DNA of 33,121 nt, taken from Pleionea sp052032335 (lineage in GTDB: Bacteria > Pseudomonadota > Gammaproteobacteria > Enterobacterales > Kangiellaceae). The stretch spans positions 1 through 33,121 of the forward strand of contig JBPEWV010000219.1 in the NCBI GenBank assembly GCA_052032335.1, given 5' to 3'. The stretch's first letter is position 1, and each line of letters begins with the position of its first letter. Both the position numbers and the translations under genes were made by a program. This document shows positions 24,221-31,533 of the stretch, one piece after another. The notes beneath the pieces were generated by a model. That model was not told where the DNA came from and ran no database searches. It saw only the letters and a program-made list of their open reading frames with translations.

Positions 24221-24654
24221 AAATCCACTCCTTTATAGCGGTCCGTCTTGCGGGCGATCAAACGTTGTCTTAAGACACTGAAAAATAAAAATGCAATACC
24301 TCCGTAGATGGCGCTCATGGTCAGCTTCAACCACAGCGCCATGGACTCATCAATAAAGAACTGATAAGCCACAAAACCAACGATCACGGAAATTCCGGTA
24401 ACAAAAAGAAGCCAGCCCATCCACGCCATGCCTCGCGCTGGTCGATCACTCATAATGTTTTGCAGTTGTTGCTCACTCATAGTCGGTTTCTCCATGTTTG
24501 CGATGCCCTGCTTCATTTGCTGCAAATCCTGATAAACGGTGCGGCAGGCTTCGCACTGTTCAATGTGTAAATGCACCTGTTGAGATTGTTGCTGAGTCAG
24601 TTCGCCATCAAGAAATCCCGACAGCAAACTTTCAACGTCTTTACATGAATTCAT
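24217..24654 (-). CDS. Membrane anti-sigma factor with zinc-binding (zf-HC2) domain
   Basis: Product of 145 residues with an N-terminal zinc-binding anti-sigma domain at about 1-45: the ligand pattern H-x3-C-x2-C is seen in HIEQCEAC (about 29-36), preceded by the DGELTQQQ segment. Two membrane helices follow, at about 74-95 and 107-127, then a short basic tail. It lies 6 bp downstream of an ECF sigma gene and overlaps the UPF0145 gene by 4 bp, the classical ECF operon plan. Zinc-site anti-sigma factors often respond to redox or envelope stress, but the signal cannot be told here. Confidence 0.87.
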   Translation of the reverse strand: MNSCKDVESLLSGFLDGELTQQQSQQVHLHIEQCEACRTVYQDLQQMKQGIANMEKPTMSEQQLQNIMSDRPARGMAWMGWLLFVTGISVIVGFVAYQFFIDESMALWLKLTMSAIYGGIAFLFFSVLRQRLIARKTDRYKGVDL

Positions 24655-24660
24655 AACCCT

Positions 24661-25161
24661 CTACTCACCTTGCATCATTAGTTGTCTTAGTGCCATACGC
24701 GCCCGATGCAGACGCGACATTACGGTGCCCGACTCAATTTCTAAAATGCTGCCTATTTCGGCATAACTGAATCCTTGCCAGTCTTTAAGTAAAATAATAT
24801 CGCGGTGTTGCAGCGACAATTTAGTCAGAGCCCACTCCAGTTTCTCTCGAATCTGTTCGCTTTCTAACAATTGCATTGGATCACCGACCTGCGCATCGGC
24901 AACCGTTTCTTCGTTCAATGAGTCCGATTGACGTCGTTTTTGACTGCGTACCCGATCAATCACTTTGTTGCGAACCACTTTAAACAACAACATACGAAAT
25001 TGCGCTGAATCAGACGGCAACTGCGGCTGCTTCAACAAAGAGCAACAGGCTTCCTGAATAACATCGTAAGCATCTTCTCGACATTGCAGCATGCGCAATG
25101 CCATGGCAAAGGCGCCTTGGGAATGCTGTTGTATTAATTGACTGACCACCATTGCTCTCAT
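24661..25161 (-). CDS. ECF-type RNA polymerase sigma factor
   Basis: About 166 residues from the ATG at 25161. Region 2 covers the N-terminal half (REDAYDVIQEACCSLLKQP, then FRMLLFKVVRNKVIDRVRSQ) and region 4 the C-terminal half (LSLQHRDIILLKDWQGFSYAEIG, then IESGTVMSRLHRARMALRQL). The frame extends to a GTG at 25254, but those 31 residues are unlike any sigma N-terminus, so the internal ATG is preferred; a second ATG at 25152 is also possible. It is followed by its zinc-type anti-sigma factor and a UPF0145 gene. Regulon unknown. It is only distantly similar to the sigma factor at 10953. Confidence 0.9.
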   Translation of the reverse strand: MRAMVVSQLIQQHSQGAFAMALRMLQCREDAYDVIQEACCSLLKQPQLPSDSAQFRMLLFKVVRNKVIDRVRSQKRRQSDSLNEETVADAQVGDPMQLLESEQIREKLEWALTKLSLQHRDIILLKDWQGFSYAEIGSILEIESGTVMSRLHRARMALRQLMMQGE

Positions 25162-25305
25162 TATTCCATCACTGTTATCGCTACAACGCTTGAACTGGTA
25201 GAATATTCCCCAAATTGGCAAAAAATTTTTCAACACCTTGTCAGCTATTGCCACCAGAGTATTGCAAACACTTTAAAATCATAGACTTAGAGAATTACGA
25301 TTACC

Positions 25306-25647
25306 ATGGAATTATTTCTTTTATTCAGCGTTTTGATCATCCCGGTATTGTTGCTGGCGTCGCCCATTCCGGTATTCACCCTCAAAGGACGCGCTGATAT
25401 TGCCGTCTATTACTTGTACATTCTCATGGTTTTGCAGGCGGTTATTTTGGGAGCTCATTGGGAAACTATGACACAGGCCGCAGGCTGGGTAATGATTTTG
25501 GTGGGCGTTTCTTGTGTGCTGGGCTGTTTTTTTACCTGGCACAAAACCCAAGTTCGGCAATGGCTCCAATATTCATTGGGCGCCATTGCCGTCAACGTTA
25601 TTCTTGTCGTGGTCGGAATTCAATTCTTTTCATTGTCACTGATGTAA
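25306..25647 (+). CDS. Small four-helix inner-membrane protein, unknown function
   Basis: I do not recognise a family. The 113-residue product is almost wholly hydrophobic, with four predicted helices at about 3-22, 32-51, 58-78 and 88-108, short loops, and one basic loop (THKTQVRQWLQ) between helices three and four. There is no signal peptide cleavage site and no cysteine pair. It is divergent from the sigma operon and convergent with the BPSS1780-like gene (7-bp gap). Coding is supported by the uninterrupted helical pattern; the start has only a distant GAGAA as Shine-Dalgarno. Confidence 0.7.
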   Translation: MELFLLFSVLIIPVLLLASPIPVFTLKGRADIAVYYLYILMVLQAVILGAHWETMTQAAGWVMILVGVSCVLGCFFTWHKTQVRQWLQYSLGAIAVNVILVVVGIQFFSLSLM

Positions 25648-25654
25648 CATTGAA

Positions 25655-26527
25655 TCAGACCACCATGTGGTCATTGACAATATGGGGTTGAGTAAAAATG
25701 TCACGGTAGGCGACAAAGGTTGACGCGTAGGCCACCGGAGCCAAAATCAACCACCCCAGAAACATTGGCATGGTTGCAATAATAGCAAAACCAAATAACA
25801 ACAAAGAGTAGAGCAAAAACGGCAGTAAGTTTCTGAAGCACCCCATGAAGCTGTATTCAAATGCTTTAACAATAGAAACGCGATTCAACGCAATTAAAAC
25901 GGGTGCGAAAAAGGTGGCCATCATCACCGGTATCATTGCTAGAAAAGCCCATAAGAAGGTTTGAGCAACCTGTTCGTTTTTCATAAACTCTACCAGTTTT
26001 TCCGGCGTTTGTAACTTCGCCATCTCGGCTTGCAGATCACCGATGATGGAATAAAACAGAACGGTGCTGACTAAATTCGCAATCAAGGCAGCAACCACAA
26101 AGGTTGATAACGGCCCCTGCTTAAAACTGGCAAACAGATATTTCACATCAAACGGCTGGCCTTCGTATTGTGCTTTACACCCCAACATTAAACCGCCGAC
26201 AAAAACGTAATGCGACAGGCCAACCAAAGCCTGTCCCAATACTGGAATGAGTGAAGCAAGAATAAACAGCGCAAACAAGGTTAAAACGGTCATGATCCAG
26301 GGACCGGGGCTTTTCTGAAAATAGGAGAAACCTTCCATTATCCAGCCCAGACCGCGATCAAAGGAGACCGACTTGGGATAGGCCAGTTGTAATGACTGCA
26401 AGTTCGAGTTGGTTTGCTCCATATTTTCGGGATTGTTCGCAAATGAATCACTCTCTGATGGCTTGTTTTCAGCGGCATCATTTTCTACGGGGTCGTTTTT
26501 CGGTTCAGAGTTTTTCTCATCCGACAT
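25655..26527 (-). CDS. BPSS1780-family integral membrane protein
   Basis: Product of 290 residues. The first ~65 residues are cytoplasmic, very acidic and low in complexity (Asn/Glu/Ser rich). The remainder is a multi-helix membrane domain with the BPSS1780-type start RGLGWIMEGFSYFQKSPGPW, then about five to six helices (85-115, 150-172, 195-222, 235-262 and others). The family is widespread in proteobacteria and has no assigned function. GGAG lies 6 nt before the ATG. The glycosyltransferase gene lies upstream on the same strand (102-bp gap), so co-transcription is possible. Confidence 0.85.
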   Translation of the reverse strand: MSDEKNSEPKNDPVENDAAENKPSESDSFANNPENMEQTNSNLQSLQLAYPKSVSFDRGLGWIMEGFSYFQKSPGPWIMTVLTLFALFILASLIPVLGQALVGLSHYVFVGGLMLGCKAQYEGQPFDVKYLFASFKQGPLSTFVVAALIANLVSTVLFYSIIGDLQAEMAKLQTPEKLVEFMKNEQVAQTFLWAFLAMIPVMMATFFAPVLIALNRVSIVKAFEYSFMGCFRNLLPFLLYSLLLFGFAIIATMPMFLGWLILAPVAYASTFVAYRDIFTQPHIVNDHMVV

Positions 26528-26629
26528 GGGTTGCTCCGGTGATTGGGCGTTAGCGGCATCGTATTAATGCCGCAATCTCACTAGAATCGGACGCAAGAGT
26601 CAAGGCTCTTGAGCGAATAACTTAACAAC

Positions 26630-27997
26630 TCAGGCCTTTTGAACCCGTGACGACGCCAGACCGACGCGCTGCCACTTCTGCCACTTCAGCTCTTCCTGTT
26701 TAAAGATCCGCTTCAAACTGCGTAATAACGCCTGAAACTCGACCACATCAACAATGTAAAACACCACCCAGGCAACCGGAGCGATTAACAATAAATTTAG
26801 ATGAAAGTGCGCTTTGGCGTCGCACATCACTTGAATTGCGACCATGGAGGTTAAAAACAACATGATGCAAACCAAGGGCAAAAAATCCATGGCGTAAATG
26901 GTATAGCCAAAAAAGAAGGACAACAGCAATCCTTCAAACAACAACAATAGCTCGGAGTAAACCGCAAGCGGTAGCAATAAACAAGTCAGGTATTTGGGGT
27001 GCTGCTTCTTAACACTGAAAAAAAGTGAGCCATGTTTAAAGAAAGTCACGATGCGTCCGTACTTCCAACGCAATCGTTGTTTGCACAAAGCAAACCAGTC
27101 GGAAGGTCCTTCTGTATAAACCACCGCTTTTGCCGCGTAGCGAGTCTTGTAGCCCAGTTTGATCAGCCGGGTCGACATTTCAATATCTTCGGTAATAATG
27201 GACTCGTCGAATCCACCGGCGGCCAACAACGCATCGCGGCGATAGGCGGCGGCAGCACCGCCAATAATGTACACCGAATTGAACACGGAATCGGCCCGTT
27301 TGAAAAAGAACCCAAACAAATATTCCAGCTGCTGCATTAACTCGATGGGTTTACGACGGTTACCAACGATGACGTTACCGGCCACCGCGGCTACCTTTTC
27401 GTCGGTAAAATGTCCCAGTAATTCACCCACCGCTTCCCGGTCCATAACGCTGTCAGCATCAATGGTTACCACAAACTCACCACTGGCCCGATTTAGCGCC
27501 TGATTCATGGCTTTTGCTTTTCCACCATTTGGCAGATCGAGGTAGACAATGCTGCGTTTGCGCCGACCAAACTGAGAGCTATCGAAGCTTGCAATAAAGT
27601 TCGTCACCAATTGGTGAGTTTTGTCGGTAGAACCATCGTTCACTACCACCAGCTCAATATCTGAATGACGAGCTGACAACACGGAGCGAACGGTTTTCAG
27701 AATCCCAACTTCTTCATTCCACGCCGGAATAATCACCGATACTTTAGCATTCCGGTGGTCGATGCCTTTTTTCCGGCGACCTTCAACCAACGGATAAAAA
27801 GGCGCCGTCAATATCTGAACAGCAAACTTAATAAATAATGGAACCAAAATAAGGAACACAGCCAGGCGCAGTGGGGTTAGCGATTCCAGTGGAACCGGGC
27901 GGTAAGCAACCGCCAGATAGATAATCAGTGCCGTCAATGAGTACAGGCACGCACACCAAAGCATCAACTGGCCCATCAGTGTCAATCGTTGCTTCAT
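26630..27997 (-). CDS. Processive family-2 glycosyltransferase (PgaC/hyaluronan-synthase-like)
   Basis: Inner-membrane polysaccharide synthase of 455 residues. Two N-terminal helices (about 10-32 and 42-64) precede a GT2 catalytic domain at about 84-315, with NDGSTD (120-125), the metal-binding D180-A-D182, the acceptor-base motif T269-E-D271 and the processivity motif QRLRW at 307-311. About three to four C-terminal helices follow. This is the D,D,D,Q-x-x-R-W plan of poly-beta-1,6-GlcNAc, hyaluronan and cellulose-type synthases. No deacetylase, exporter or c-di-GMP-binding (PilZ) partner is adjacent, so the polymer cannot be named. Given the diguanylate cyclase in the window, c-di-GMP control is possible but not shown. 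Confidence 0.88.
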   Translation of the reverse strand: MKQRLTLMGQLMLWCACLYSLTALIIYLAVAYRPVPLESLTPLRLAVFLILVPLFIKFAVQILTAPFYPLVEGRRKKGIDHRNAKVSVIIPAWNEEVGILKTVRSVLSARHSDIELVVVNDGSTDKTHQLVTNFIASFDSSQFGRRKRSIVYLDLPNGGKAKAMNQALNRASGEFVVTIDADSVMDREAVGELLGHFTDEKVAAVAGNVIVGNRRKPIELMQQLEYLFGFFFKRADSVFNSVYIIGGAAAAYRRDALLAAGGFDESIITEDIEMSTRLIKLGYKTRYAAKAVVYTEGPSDWFALCKQRLRWKYGRIVTFFKHGSLFFSVKKQHPKYLTCLLLPLAVYSELLLLFEGLLLSFFFGYTIYAMDFLPLVCIMLFLTSMVAIQVMCDAKAHFHLNLLLIAPVAWVVFYIVDVVEFQALLRSLKRIFKQEELKWQKWQRVGLASSRVQKA

Positions 27998-28401
27998 TTA
28001 ACGTGATTCCCCGAATGTAAGCGAGTGAGCTGTAAAACCAGCCCTGATTATTTTTTGCGCGGGAGTATGCCAGTAAAACGACCGTTTAAAAAGTATTAGC
28101 TTGACCCTTTTTGAACTGGCTCACAGAAAAATCCGCGGGGTTTCTAAATATTGGCCCCAGCACTGGTCATGGCACCGTCTTTACTTCTTCACCCGTAAAC
28201 GGTATAAACAACCCTATGAATATCGATTTTCGTCAAATTACATCAGGTTCCATTTTTGCCAGCCGAATTGGCTGCAAAACGCCTCTTGCCTGATCGTTTC
28301 ATATCCGAATATTTCTCGTACTTGGACAACTTAGTCCGTTCTATACACCCTGATTAAAATACCCGATAAACCACCTATCTCTGTTTAACAGGAGAAGTAA
28401 A
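27998..28401. other. 404-bp divergent intergenic region upstream of the kynurenine operon
   Basis: No convincing gene; the short frames here lack Shine-Dalgarno sites and family features. Near the operon it holds a candidate -10 box TAAAAT at 28355-28360 with only a poor -35 18 bp upstream (TTAGTC). Just upstream is the imperfect palindrome GGACAACTTAGTCC at 28324-28337, in which GGAC/GTCC are exact arms. The operon leader would be about 35 nt. Another TTGACC at 28101 has no matching -10. Confidence 0.5.
28324..28337. promoter_or_regulatory. Imperfect palindrome upstream of the kynurenine operon
   Basis: GGAC-AACTTA-GTCC: the four outer base pairs on each side are exact and one of the three inner pairs matches. 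It lies 18-31 bp before a TAAAAT -10 candidate, where an operator would overlap the -35. No regulator gene is next to it, so the binding protein is unknown. Confidence 0.35.
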
Positions 28402-28839
28402 ATGAGCAATGATTCAAACCAGAGCAGTCAGCGAATTGACTCTAAAAAAGCCCCTGAACCGGTTGGACTGTATCCACACGCCCGTCGCGCCGGTAATTTA
28501 TTGTTCCTTTCGGGCGTCGGTCCCCGCCAGCGCGGCAGCAAAGACATCCCCGGAGTGACGTTAGATGCCGACGGCAATATTAGCGATTACGACATCGCTG
28601 CCCAGTGCCGTAGCGTGTTCGACAATGTTCGATGGATCCTCGAAGAATCGGGTTCCAGCTGGGATCAGTTAATCGATGTACAGGTATTTTTAACTAATAT
28701 GAAAGACGACTTTAAAACCTACAACGAGATCTACGCCGAATACTTCAAAGACAACCAGCCTTGTCGAACAACCGTAGAAATCACATCGCTACCCACCCCC
28801 ATTGCGATTGAACTAAAATGCATCGCAACGATTGATTAA
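28402..28839 (+). CDS. RidA-family deaminase, probable 2-aminomuconate deaminase
   Basis: RidA/YjgF-fold enzyme of 145 residues. The core is intact: LFLSGVGPRQRG (34-45), the trimer-interface arginine R122 in CRTTVEI and acid E137 in AIELKC, which are the positions used by RidA to bind the substrate carboxylate and activate water. At 145 residues, with a longer N-terminus, it resembles NbaF/AmnD, the 2-aminomuconate deaminases of the 3-hydroxyanthranilate meta-cleavage route, rather than the ~128-residue housekeeping RidA. First gene of the operon; AGGAGA lies 7 nt before the ATG. 3-hydroxyanthranilate dioxygenase follows after 23 bp. The specific substrate is inferred from context. Confidence 0.85.
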   Translation: MSNDSNQSSQRIDSKKAPEPVGLYPHARRAGNLLFLSGVGPRQRGSKDIPGVTLDADGNISDYDIAAQCRSVFDNVRWILEESGSSWDQLIDVQVFLTNMKDDFKTYNEIYAEYFKDNQPCRTTVEITSLPTPIAIELKCIATID

Positions 28840-28862
28840 GTCAGAGGCAACAGGAGGTTCAT

Positions 28863-29393
28863 ATGAGCGCACCAATGCAAGTTATCAATTTTCAAAAATG
28901 GATTGACGATAACCGGGATAAATTGAAGCCGCCGGTATGCAACAAAGAAGTCTACCGCGAAGGCGATATGATCATTATGGTGGTTGGCGGTCCAAATGGC
29001 CGCAAAGACTTCCACTACAATGAAGGCCCCGAGTTTTTCTATCAACTCGAAGGCGAAATGCTGCTTCGAACGCAACAAGATGGCAAAGTTGTGGATTACC
29101 CGATTAAAGCTGGTGAAGTCTTTTTGTTACCACCAAAGGTGCCTCACTCTCCAATCCGCTTTGAAAACTCGATTGGCCTTGTGGTCGAGCAGGTACGTCG
29201 CGAAGAAGAAACCGACGGTTTAATGTGGTTCTGTGAAAACTGCAACCATAAATTATACGAAGAGTTTTTTCCATTACGCGACATAGAAAACGATTTTGGT
29301 GCCGTGTTCAATCGATTTTTGTCGAGTGAATCGCTGAGAACCTGTGATGCCTGTGGCCATGTGATGCCGCATAATAAATACGAGTTTTCGTAA
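28863..29393 (+). CDS. nbaC: 3-hydroxyanthranilate 3,4-dioxygenase
   Basis: Fe(II) cupin dioxygenase that opens the ring of 3-hydroxyanthranilate to 2-amino-3-carboxymuconate semialdehyde. The 176-residue product keeps every key residue of the Cupriavidus metallidurans enzyme: iron ligands H51, E57 and H95, substrate-binding R47 and R99 (and E109), plus the bacterial C-terminal rubredoxin-like site C124-x2-C127 and C161-x2-C164. An excellent Shine-Dalgarno (AGGAGG, 6 nt) is present. The stop overlaps the next start by one base (TAATG), so expression is coupled to the cyclase-family gene. Confidence 0.97.
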   Translation: MSAPMQVINFQKWIDDNRDKLKPPVCNKEVYREGDMIIMVVGGPNGRKDFHYNEGPEFFYQLEGEMLLRTQQDGKVVDYPIKAGEVFLLPPKVPHSPIRFENSIGLVVEQVRREEETDGLMWFCENCNHKLYEEFFPLRDIENDFGAVFNRFLSSESLRTCDACGHVMPHNKYEFS

Positions 29394-30214
29394 TGAAACT
29401 TAACCTCGAACTGAATGGCAAGCAGTACCGGGTCGCGACAGAAGATGCGACCAGCCTTGCTATTCCGTTACAATTCAATGGAGCGCAACCGAATCATTTT
29501 GGTGCCAGTAAGGCGAGCGCAAAACCTGTCGAAGCCGACGGTTTTATCGGCGATACACGTCGTGGCGGAAGCTGTAACGTTCAAACCGTTTCTTTCGTTC
29601 CGCATTGCAATGGCACGCATACCGAATCGGTTTCTCATATTGTCAATGACCACTTTGCCGTTGGGCAATTAGCAAAACAACTGATCCCGGCAACGGTTAT
29701 CACGGTGGTGCCGCAACTCGCCACAGAGTGTAACGACAGTTACCGACCAACACTCGCTCCAGAAGATAAGGTGATTAGTAAAGCTTTACTTACCGCTGAA
29801 TTATCAGAGTTTGATCGCGACTTAGTAACGGCCCTTGTGATAAGAACCTTACCCAACTCCGAGGCCAAACAATCGTTAGTTTACGATAGTGACAATCAAC
29901 CGCCTTTTTTAACCAGCGATGCCATCGATTATATGAATCAGAAAGGCGTGCAACATTTGTTGGTGGATTTCCCATCGATCGACAAAATGTATGATGAAGG
30001 GATGCTTTCGAATCATCATACTTTCTGGAACGTAACACAAGAGTCACACGTTGCCGATGAATCGGTTGCTTCCAACAAAACCATCACCGAAATGATTTTC
30101 GTCCCCGATCAAGTAAACGATGGTCACTACTTGTTGAGCTTAAACATTGCTGCTTTTGAATCCGACGCGGCGCCCAGCCGCCCTGTTATTTATCCGCTTG
30201 AGAAACAATCATGA
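29393..30214 (+). CDS. Cyclase-family metal hydrolase, candidate N-formylkynurenine formamidase
   Basis: Product of 273 residues of the KynB/cyclase fold (PF04199-type), longer than KynB (~210). The metal motif is altered: KynB has H-x3-H-x-D-x3-H, whereas here H71, H76, E78 and H82 give H-x4-H-x-E-x3-H (PHCNGTHTESVSHI). Further conserved positions are near NHHTFWN and ITEMIF, matching the second-shell His/Glu of the family. The same altered motif, as I recall, occurs in a subgroup of Bacteroidetes and marine gammaproteobacteria. Position between 3-hydroxyanthranilate dioxygenase and kynureninase suggests hydrolysis of N-formylkynurenine, but no assay supports it. It overlaps kynureninase by 4 bp (ATGA). 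Confidence 0.82.
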   Translation: MKLNLELNGKQYRVATEDATSLAIPLQFNGAQPNHFGASKASAKPVEADGFIGDTRRGGSCNVQTVSFVPHCNGTHTESVSHIVNDHFAVGQLAKQLIPATVITVVPQLATECNDSYRPTLAPEDKVISKALLTAELSEFDRDLVTALVIRTLPNSEAKQSLVYDSDNQPPFLTSDAIDYMNQKGVQHLLVDFPSIDKMYDEGMLSNHHTFWNVTQESHVADESVASNKTITEMIFVPDQVNDGHYLLSLNIAAFESDAAPSRPVIYPLEKQS

Positions 30215-31503
30215 ATCAGTCCGTTAATTTTGAAAACAGTTTGGCTTTTGCCCAGTCGATGGATCAGAAAGATCCGCTTCGCGCCATGAGAGCGCAATAC
30301 CATATCCCCAAACAAACCAATGGTGAAGATGAAATTTACCTTTGTGGCAACTCGCTGGGTTTACAACCGAAAAAAACACAAGAGTATCTAGGATATGAGT
30401 TATCGCAATGGCAAAAGCTCGGCGTGAAAGGTCACTTTTCAGGCGACTTCCCATGGATGCCTTATCATGAGTTTTTGACCGAAGGATTTGCCGATCTGGT
30501 GGGGGCCAAACACTCAGAAGTGGTTGCTATGAATTCATTAACAGCCAACTTACATTTTATGATGGTCAGCTTCTATCGCCCCACCGAAAAACGCCATAAA
30601 ATTCTTATCGAAGATCATGCGTTTCCGTCGGATCATTATGCGGTCGAATCGCAAATCAAATTTCACGGCTTTAATCCCAAGGATTCCATGTTACTGATTA
30701 AGCCTCGCGATGGCGAAGCAACTTTTCGAACCGAAGATATTTTAAAAGTCATCGAAGACGAAGGCGATAGCATCGCGCTTATCATGTTGCCGGGCGTTCA
30801 GTACTACACTGGTCAGGTATTCGATATGCAAGCGATCACCAAAGCGGGTCACCAAAAAGGTTGTGTGGTTGGTTTCGATCTGGCCCACGCAGCGGGCAAC
30901 ATCGAAATGCAATTGCACGACTGGCAGGTCGACTTTGCCTGCTGGTGCAATTATAAGTACCTAAATTCGGGCGCTGGCTCAGTTGCGGGTTGCTTTGTTC
31001 ATGAAACCCATCATAAAAATAAAGACTTGCCCCGCTTTGCAGGTTGGTGGGGACACAATAAAGAAACCCGCTTCAAAATGGACAACCGTTTTGATCCGAT
31101 TGAAAGCGCCGAAGCTTGGCAGTTATCGAATCCACCCATTTTATCCCTCGCTGCCATTCGTGCTTCGCTCGATACCATCAAGGAAGCAGGTGGAATAAAA
31201 GCACTACGACAAAAATCATTAATGCTCACGGGATACTTAAGATTTCTACTAGAAAGCGAACTCGGCAGCGATATTAAAATATTAACACCCAAAAACGATG
31301 CCGAACACGGCTGCCAACTCAGTTTAACCGTCGACACGCACGGACTGGATGGGCGCATCGTCTTCGAGCGAATTGAAGCCGCTGGCGTTACCGGTGACTG
31401 GCGTTACCCCAATGTCATTCGTGTCGCTCCCGTGCCGCAATACAATTCGTTTGAAGACTGCTACCGCTTTGTTCAAATACTAAAGTCGAGCCTAGCGGCC
31501 TAA
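30211..31503 (+). CDS. kynU: Kynureninase
   Basis: PLP enzyme that cleaves 3-hydroxykynurenine (and kynurenine) to 3-hydroxyanthranilate (or anthranilate) plus alanine. The 430-residue product has YLCGNSLGLQP (43-53), the cofactor-phosphate segment NSLTANLH (108-115), D223 and H226 in FDLAHAAGN, and the Schiff-base lysine K249 in WCNYKYLNSG, plus WWGHN further on. Full length. The ATG overlaps the preceding stop by 4 bp. KMO follows after 30 bp. The presence of KMO in the same operon makes 3-hydroxykynurenine the likely main substrate. Confidence 0.96.
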   Translation: MNQSVNFENSLAFAQSMDQKDPLRAMRAQYHIPKQTNGEDEIYLCGNSLGLQPKKTQEYLGYELSQWQKLGVKGHFSGDFPWMPYHEFLTEGFADLVGAKHSEVVAMNSLTANLHFMMVSFYRPTEKRHKILIEDHAFPSDHYAVESQIKFHGFNPKDSMLLIKPRDGEATFRTEDILKVIEDEGDSIALIMLPGVQYYTGQVFDMQAITKAGHQKGCVVGFDLAHAAGNIEMQLHDWQVDFACWCNYKYLNSGAGSVAGCFVHETHHKNKDLPRFAGWWGHNKETRFKMDNRFDPIESAEAWQLSNPPILSLAAIRASLDTIKEAGGIKALRQKSLMLTGYLRFLLESELGSDIKILTPKNDAEHGCQLSLTVDTHGLDGRIVFERIEAAGVTGDWRYPNVIRVAPVPQYNSFEDCYRFVQILKSSLAA

Positions 31504-31533
31504 TCATCAGGCAAACGCCCAGGGGAGTTTTTT

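Noticed and set aside
25162..25254. N-terminal extension of the second sigma factor to a GTG
   Set aside because: The 31 extra residues do not resemble a sigma N-terminus and the internal ATG starts right before region 2.
25658..25672. GACCAC-CAT-GTGGTC hairpin near the end of the BPSS1780-like gene as terminator of the small membrane protein gene
   Set aside because: It lies inside the coding end of the opposite gene and lacks a T-run; not enough to call.
26594..26611. CAAGAG/CTCTTG stem after the glycosyltransferase gene
   Set aside because: Only 6 bp and no T-tract on the minus strand; too weak.
28101..28334. Short open frames in the region upstream of the kynurenine operon (77 and 60 codons)
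   Set aside because: They overlap in different frames, have no Shine-Dalgarno and show no family pattern or hydrophobic design; treated as intergenic.
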